From Aspidiotus rigidus (Eukaryota; Arthropoda; Insecta; Hemiptera; Diaspididae), in assembly GCA_035079385.1 (NCBI GenBank), contig JAVHKY010000083.1:124001-188000 (forward strand): 64,000 nucleotides of DNA, given 5' to 3'. Position 1 is the first letter of the stretch. Each line of letters starts with the position of its first letter. Shown here in pieces: positions 42,701 to 48,700 of this stretch. Below the pieces are notes generated by a model that saw only the letters and a list, made by a program, of their open reading frames with translations, was not told the origin of the DNA and searched no databases. The position numbers and the translations under genes are program-made.

Positions 42701-45700
42701 CCGAGTCTCTATTGAACGATCTTAACTACACGTATGAAACGTGAATTAACTGACACTCGCTATCTCTATTCTAATCTCTTATAACAACTACGACTACCTA
42801 TTTTGTCTGCGAGTGCCAGCGTGCAAGAATATGCAGCGGCATATTCTTACACTTATTTCGACCTCCACTGCTTCAAGACCTGTAGGGCTTTCATTATACT
42901 AGGCCTAACATATCCAGGGGCTTCATATACTGCAATGCTGGGCGAACTAACTCATACTGCTCCCTATACTAGACCTCACGCAATATACGAGGCTTCCTGC
43001 TCAAATTCAGTATACTAGGCTAAACTCCACTCACTTACTTAACCCAACTTGCTTCCAATATGTAGTGAACTGGGGCCAGAGAAGGAGAGAATGTGGGGCT
43101 TAGCCATCATGGGCCTTCACTGGACTTGGACGAACGAGTGGAGTGAGTACGCTAGTCAGCCTAATATAGAGTATATTGAACTTATATAATATGCTAAGAA
43201 TGGGGGCTAAAGAGACGAGCGAGTGAGCCCGTGAGCTATTCAGCCCCAACACACGGTATACTCGACGTTACTGTGACGTCATCAGGGCCGAGATATACGC
43301 ATCAAAAGCAGGGCTGTTTAGTGTAGCCAAAGCTTTTAGCCATTACCTGTTAGTCGAGAGATTTTTGGTCAAATTAAGCTCAAGTTAGCATTTGGCCAAA
43401 CTTGATTTCTTTTTTCCCTTCAGATCTTTTCCTAATTCCTTAAATACAGATATGCTTTAATGGTCTCAACTGAACCGAGGGACCGCTCCATACAAAGAGT
43501 GTTAAAAATTCAAGTGTAGAAGAAGAAATCTGGGAAATTTGTTTTCTTATTTAAAATCAAGAGCTTGATGGCTGAGTGGGATTGGCTGTTGCCCAGTGTT
43601 GCTCTTCCACAATTCATTTTATAGCGAATATTTTCAATTTATTCCTGTTTACCCGACATTTTGTTTCGATGGGATACAGTGAGTTGTATAGAGCAGAAAA
43701 AAACCTGAAAAATGATACCCATATTGATGTTTTCACATTTTAGCTGTTAGCCGAAGCCAATTAATTAGAAAGAATAGCTGTTAGCCAAGTTTTCAGCAAA
43801 TGCGATCGGCTTAGCAGATCCATATAATAGGTAGAATTGATTCGATAAAATCGATATACATATTACATCCAAGTGTAGGACGCAAGGAAATGGGGTACCT
43901 ACGTGGGATTTGAAAAATGTATGACGTCATCAGATTGTGACGTCACAGACTTGAACTTTGAAGCTACCACATAATAGGAGAAGCTGACTAAGAAAAAGCC
44001 AATTGGTGTATGAAACATGGCTTATATGTATGCTTACTTGAAAGAGCTATCGGATGTTTTTTCCCAAAAAACCTCCCATTAAAACAAGATTCCCTGTTGA
44101 AATTTCGATCTCCGAGCTATATATGATAGGTATGGGAGAAGGAGAAATATACTCAAAGAGAGTAACGAAACAATACAAGAACCGCACAATATTATAAACA
44201 GACCGAGCGCTTTCGACTAAACAGTCATTCTCACGGTATAGAAAGCGACTGAACCCAACACCAACGAGAACAAGAAACAACGAACGAGGAGGTCATGACT
44301 GAACCAGCGAGTCATCGAAATGTGAATCATTCTCATAGACTAATTCAATCAATCCCTCCTCAGGAACGTACCTGTTCACCACGGTAATGTCTTTAATATT
44401 TCGGTGACGATGAATTTCAATTTCTTCCAAAGCCAAGCGCCTAAAATAAGATTTTTCCCTGTGGAGGAGAACTTCGGATCCCTCTTTGAGGCTATGACCG
44501 CATTCGATTAAGTGGTCAGCAAACGCCGACTCCCCTACTTTTCTTTTTTCCCATGCTTTTCTATGTTCATCAACTCTAATTTTGAATTGACGGCTCGTCA
44601 TCCCTATGTACATACTCGGGCAATCACCACAGGCCACCCTATAAACACCCTCCCTCTCGGCCATCGGAATCGGATCCTTTAACTTGACCAAGAGGCTCTT
44701 CACCGTATTGGTACTATAAAACGCCGGTCGGAAACCAAAGGGACGGAGGACACGGCTCACCTCCGAAGAAAACTTCCCCAAAAACGGCATCCTAATCCAC
44801 CCTTTACGCCTATCAAGATGCAACTGGCGGGGGAGGGAGGTAGTTGAGTCGAGACTTTTTCTTGTAAGTCTCCTACGGACCATGAGGTCAATGTCCACTT
44901 TCACCTGATTCACTCTAGCCAAGTGCTTTATCGTCACGAGTTCCTTATTAAACGCTACCTCACTCAAGGGGATCTGAGTGAGGCGATGTATTAAACTATT
45001 AAATGTGGCAACTTTATGGGCAAAAGGTACGAAAGACGACCCGTGGATAGTAATATCGGTCGAAGTACTTTTCCGGTAAATACCGAAATCATGGACACCG
45101 TCAATGACGGATATGGTTATGTCCAAAAAATTTATTGATGAGCCGCCAACTTCAAGAGTGAACTTGATGGACGGATATAAACTATTTAAATATGCTAGAA
45201 ACTCACTAAGAAGCTCCGCGGGACCGGTCCACGCACACAATATGTCATCTACGTACCTATGCCAATAGAAAACGTGATTCAAAAACACCTGGCCCGAGGA
45301 AAACAGGTCGGCCTCAAATTTAGACATAAAGACCTCCGAAATAAGAGAGCCTAAAGGGGAACCAATAGGGATCCCTACCTCCTCAGGGAACTCGAAATAT
45401 TTACCATCGAACTTACAAAAATTAGGTGACCAACAGGCGTTTGAAAGGTCAAAGAATTCACCAAATTCACCATGAGGAGTACCACAGTCTACAAGCAGTT
45501 TGCCTATTTGTTGCATAGTGTTAGCCTTGGGAATGTTGGGAAAAAGCCCAACGACATCAAACGAGCACAGAATTGAACCCGGAGGAAGGATTGTGTCCTT
45601 CAATTTTTCAGCCAGGGCGCTCGAATTCTTTACTGAATAGGGAGACTCAGCCTCCACACGAGCTTTGAACCAACCATCGAGGAACTTAGCGAGGGAGTAT

Positions 45701-48700
45701 GTAGGGGAGGAAACGAAGGAAACAACCGGCCGCATCGGCACATTTTCTTTGTGTACCTTCGGCAGCCCGTAAAGGAGGAGAGGAGCGGGATTCGGCTCCA
45801 AGATAGCTTTCTTTAGAGATGGGCTCTTAATGATTACCTCACTACCATTAATAAGTTTTCTAGCCTCTTTAACGAATTTTGGAAAATCGAAGAGGGGAGC
45901 CTCCTTAGCCCCACATTGGCCAAGTACCTCGTAAACCTTAGAGACGTAGGAAGACTTATTCATCACTACGACGGCATTCCCTTTGTCAGCTTTGGTAATA
46001 ACTAGCTTTTCCTCCTTAATCTTCCTCCTCAGACCCACTATCAATTCACTCCCAGCTTCACTTATGCGGGGGAGGGGGGTGTTACGAACAATTTCCGCAC
46101 ATTTTTTCTGGGTATTTACATCAGGGCCGATTTTTATAGCTAAATCAGCTACAACATTTGCTAACGTCTCCTGATTTTTTAGAGGGGGGAGCCCGAACTT
46201 CAATCCCTTCTCTAGGAGTGTCATCTCATTACGGTTGAACTCAGTGTTACTATGATTTATGACACGGGGCTGAAACTGTTGGATAATTCCATCGTCACCT
46301 AGATCTAATTCGTGATCCCTCATCTTAGAACTTAGGAGGGAGGTAAGCTTCCGATTTTTCTTTTCTTTTAGTTTCAACTCAAATTCACGACAAACCTCAT
46401 TTATGGAATGAATAAATGGATCGAACTCACCGTGGTGGAGTAGGCTAGACAGCCGCGAATGCACAAGGAGGTTGAGTCTGGTGGTAACGTTGAGTAAACT
46501 ATGCCACCTCCTCAACTCAGTACGAATCCATTTCTTTGTCATGAAGTTTTCCAATTTCTTGGTGGTTAAAGCACTATCGGAATAAAATTGAAATTTCACA
46601 AAATTTGGCCTCAGATCGAGTTGGAGGCATTTACGAAGGAACCAAATATGAGACGAATAAGATACCCGTTGGGTTCTGAACTTTCTGAACAAAAACGTTA
46701 AATATGCCGTATCAGCACCATTAATAGAATCAATACGTTTTTTAATTTTACGGTCATCCATCATAGAGAAATATACTCAAAGAGAGTAACGAAACAATAC
46801 AAGAACCGCACAATATTATAAACAGACCGAGCGCTTTCGACTAAACAGTCATTCTCACGGTATAGAAAGCGACTGAACCCAACACCAACGAGAACAAGAA
46901 ACAACGAACGAGGAGGTCATGACTGAACCAGCGAGTCATCGAAATGTGAATCATTCTCATAGACTAATTCAATCAATCCCTCATCAGGAACGTACCTGTT
47001 CACCACGGTAATGTCTTTAATATTTCGGTGACGATGAATTTCAATTTCTTCCAAAGCCAAGCGCCTAAAATAAGATTTTTCCCTGTGGAGGAGAACTTCG
47101 GATCCCGCCGTTTTTGGGGAAGTTTTCTTCGGAGGTGAGCCGTGTCCTCCGTCCCTTTGGTTTCCGACCGGCGTTTTATAGTACCAATACGGTGAAGAGC
47201 CTCTTGGTCAAGTTAAAGGATCCGATTCCGATGGCCGAGAGGGAGGGTGTTTATAGGGTGGCCTGTGGTGATTGCCCGAGTGTGTACATAGGGATGACTA
47301 GCCGTCAATTCAAAATTAGAGTTGATGAACATAGAAAAGCATGGGAAAAAAGAAAAGTAGGGGAGTCGGCGTTTGCTGACCACTTAATCGAATGCGGTCA
47401 TAGCCTCAAAGAGGGATCCGAAGTTCTCCTCCACAGGGAGAAATCTTATTTTAGGCGCTTGGCTTTGGAAGAAATTGAAATTCATCGTCACCGAAATATT
47501 AAAGACATTACCGTGGTGAACAGGTACGTTCCTGATGAGGGATTGATTGAATTAGTCTATGAGAATGATTCACATTTCGATGACTCGCTGGTTCAGTCAT
47601 GACCTCCTCGTTCGTTGTTTCTTGTTCTCGTTGGTGTTGGGTTCAGTCGCTTTCTATACCGTGAGAATGACTGTTTAGTCGAAAGCGCTCGGTCTGTTTA
47701 TAATATTGTGCGGTTCTTGTATTGTTTCGTTACTCTCTTTGAGTATATTTCTCTATGATGGATGACCGTAAAATTAAAAAACGTATTGATTCTATGGGAG
47801 AAGGACTTGAGTCAAACGAGGGCTGTCGGGGAACTTGTTTTATGGGGCACGTGGTATCTGAAAAATGTAGATTGTGACGTCATAAGGCTGACCTACGACA
47901 TCCAGGGGATGCTTCGCCAATCGCATTAGCTAAGAACTTAGCTAAACGCTAACCCTCCAAATTGATTGGCTTCGGCTATCAGCAAACGGCTAACCCAGTC
48001 TGATTGGCTAGCTAACAGCTAGCTAATTTTGGACCAAAATAGATTGGCTAATGGTTAAGAGCTAAAAGCTAACGGCTGAAAGTAGGGTGGGGGTCACTTC
48101 AATGTGGAGAGGTGAGGTGTGGAGAGGAGAGGAGAAATTATTAGCCGTTAGCAATTCCAATTTGAATGGCTAACGACTAGCTAATTTTTGATGAAAATTG
48201 CTCGGCTAACGGCTTCGGCTTAGCTGAGCACCTTTGATGACGTCATCAAATTGTGACGTCACAGGCCCGGACTTTCGAATTATATTAGGAGGGAACTTGA
48301 AAAAACTAATTTATGACGTCATCAGATTGGGCCGTCACAACTCACAATGATTAACTATGACGTCATCAAACTGTAACATCACAGGCCCCGCCCTTAATCT
48401 GTGAAAAAAATCAAATTGTGACGTCACAAGCCCAAACTTTGGAGCTGTATAATAGGAGAACTTGAAAAAACTGATCTATGACATCATCAGATTGTGACGT
48501 CACAGGTCCCACCCTTCAATCTATATACGATAGAAGGGGACTTGGAAAAACTAATCATGGACGTCACAGTCCCGGACTTTGAATAATAGGAGAGAATTTG
48601 AAAAAATTGATTTATGACGTCATCAAACTGTTACATCATAGGCCGCGCTCTCAATCTCTATATGATAGGAGGGGGACTTGAAAAAAAATCAAATTGTGAC

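Larger units (their letters stand above)
44142..47794 (-). mobile_element. Complete Penelope-like retroelement with direct and inverted terminal repeats
   Basis: The core is the intact minus-strand ORF at 44293-46764 followed by a 3' UTR down to 44142. The segment 46766-47105 repeats the 3' end (44142-44480) in direct orientation, as a tandem 5' terminal repeat. The segment 47106-47794 is an inverted 3'-end copy that continues through the 3' UTR into the first codons of the ORF (ending GATTCTAT). GGGAGAAG, extendable to TATGGGAGAAGGA, lies at both outer borders (44131-44143 and 47793-47805), an 8-13 bp target duplication. Direct plus inverted terminal repeats are characteristic of Penelope-like elements. 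The insertion lies inside intron 23, antisense to the host gene. Confidence 0.9.

Noticed and set aside
44047..44280. 77-codon minus-strand frame next to the Penelope element
   Set aside because: It crosses the 3' UTR, the insertion border and the older repeat, so it cannot be one gene.
47114..47602. Separate 162-residue GIY-YIG gene
   Set aside because: It is the inverted terminal fragment of the adjacent Penelope-like element and lacks its own ATG.
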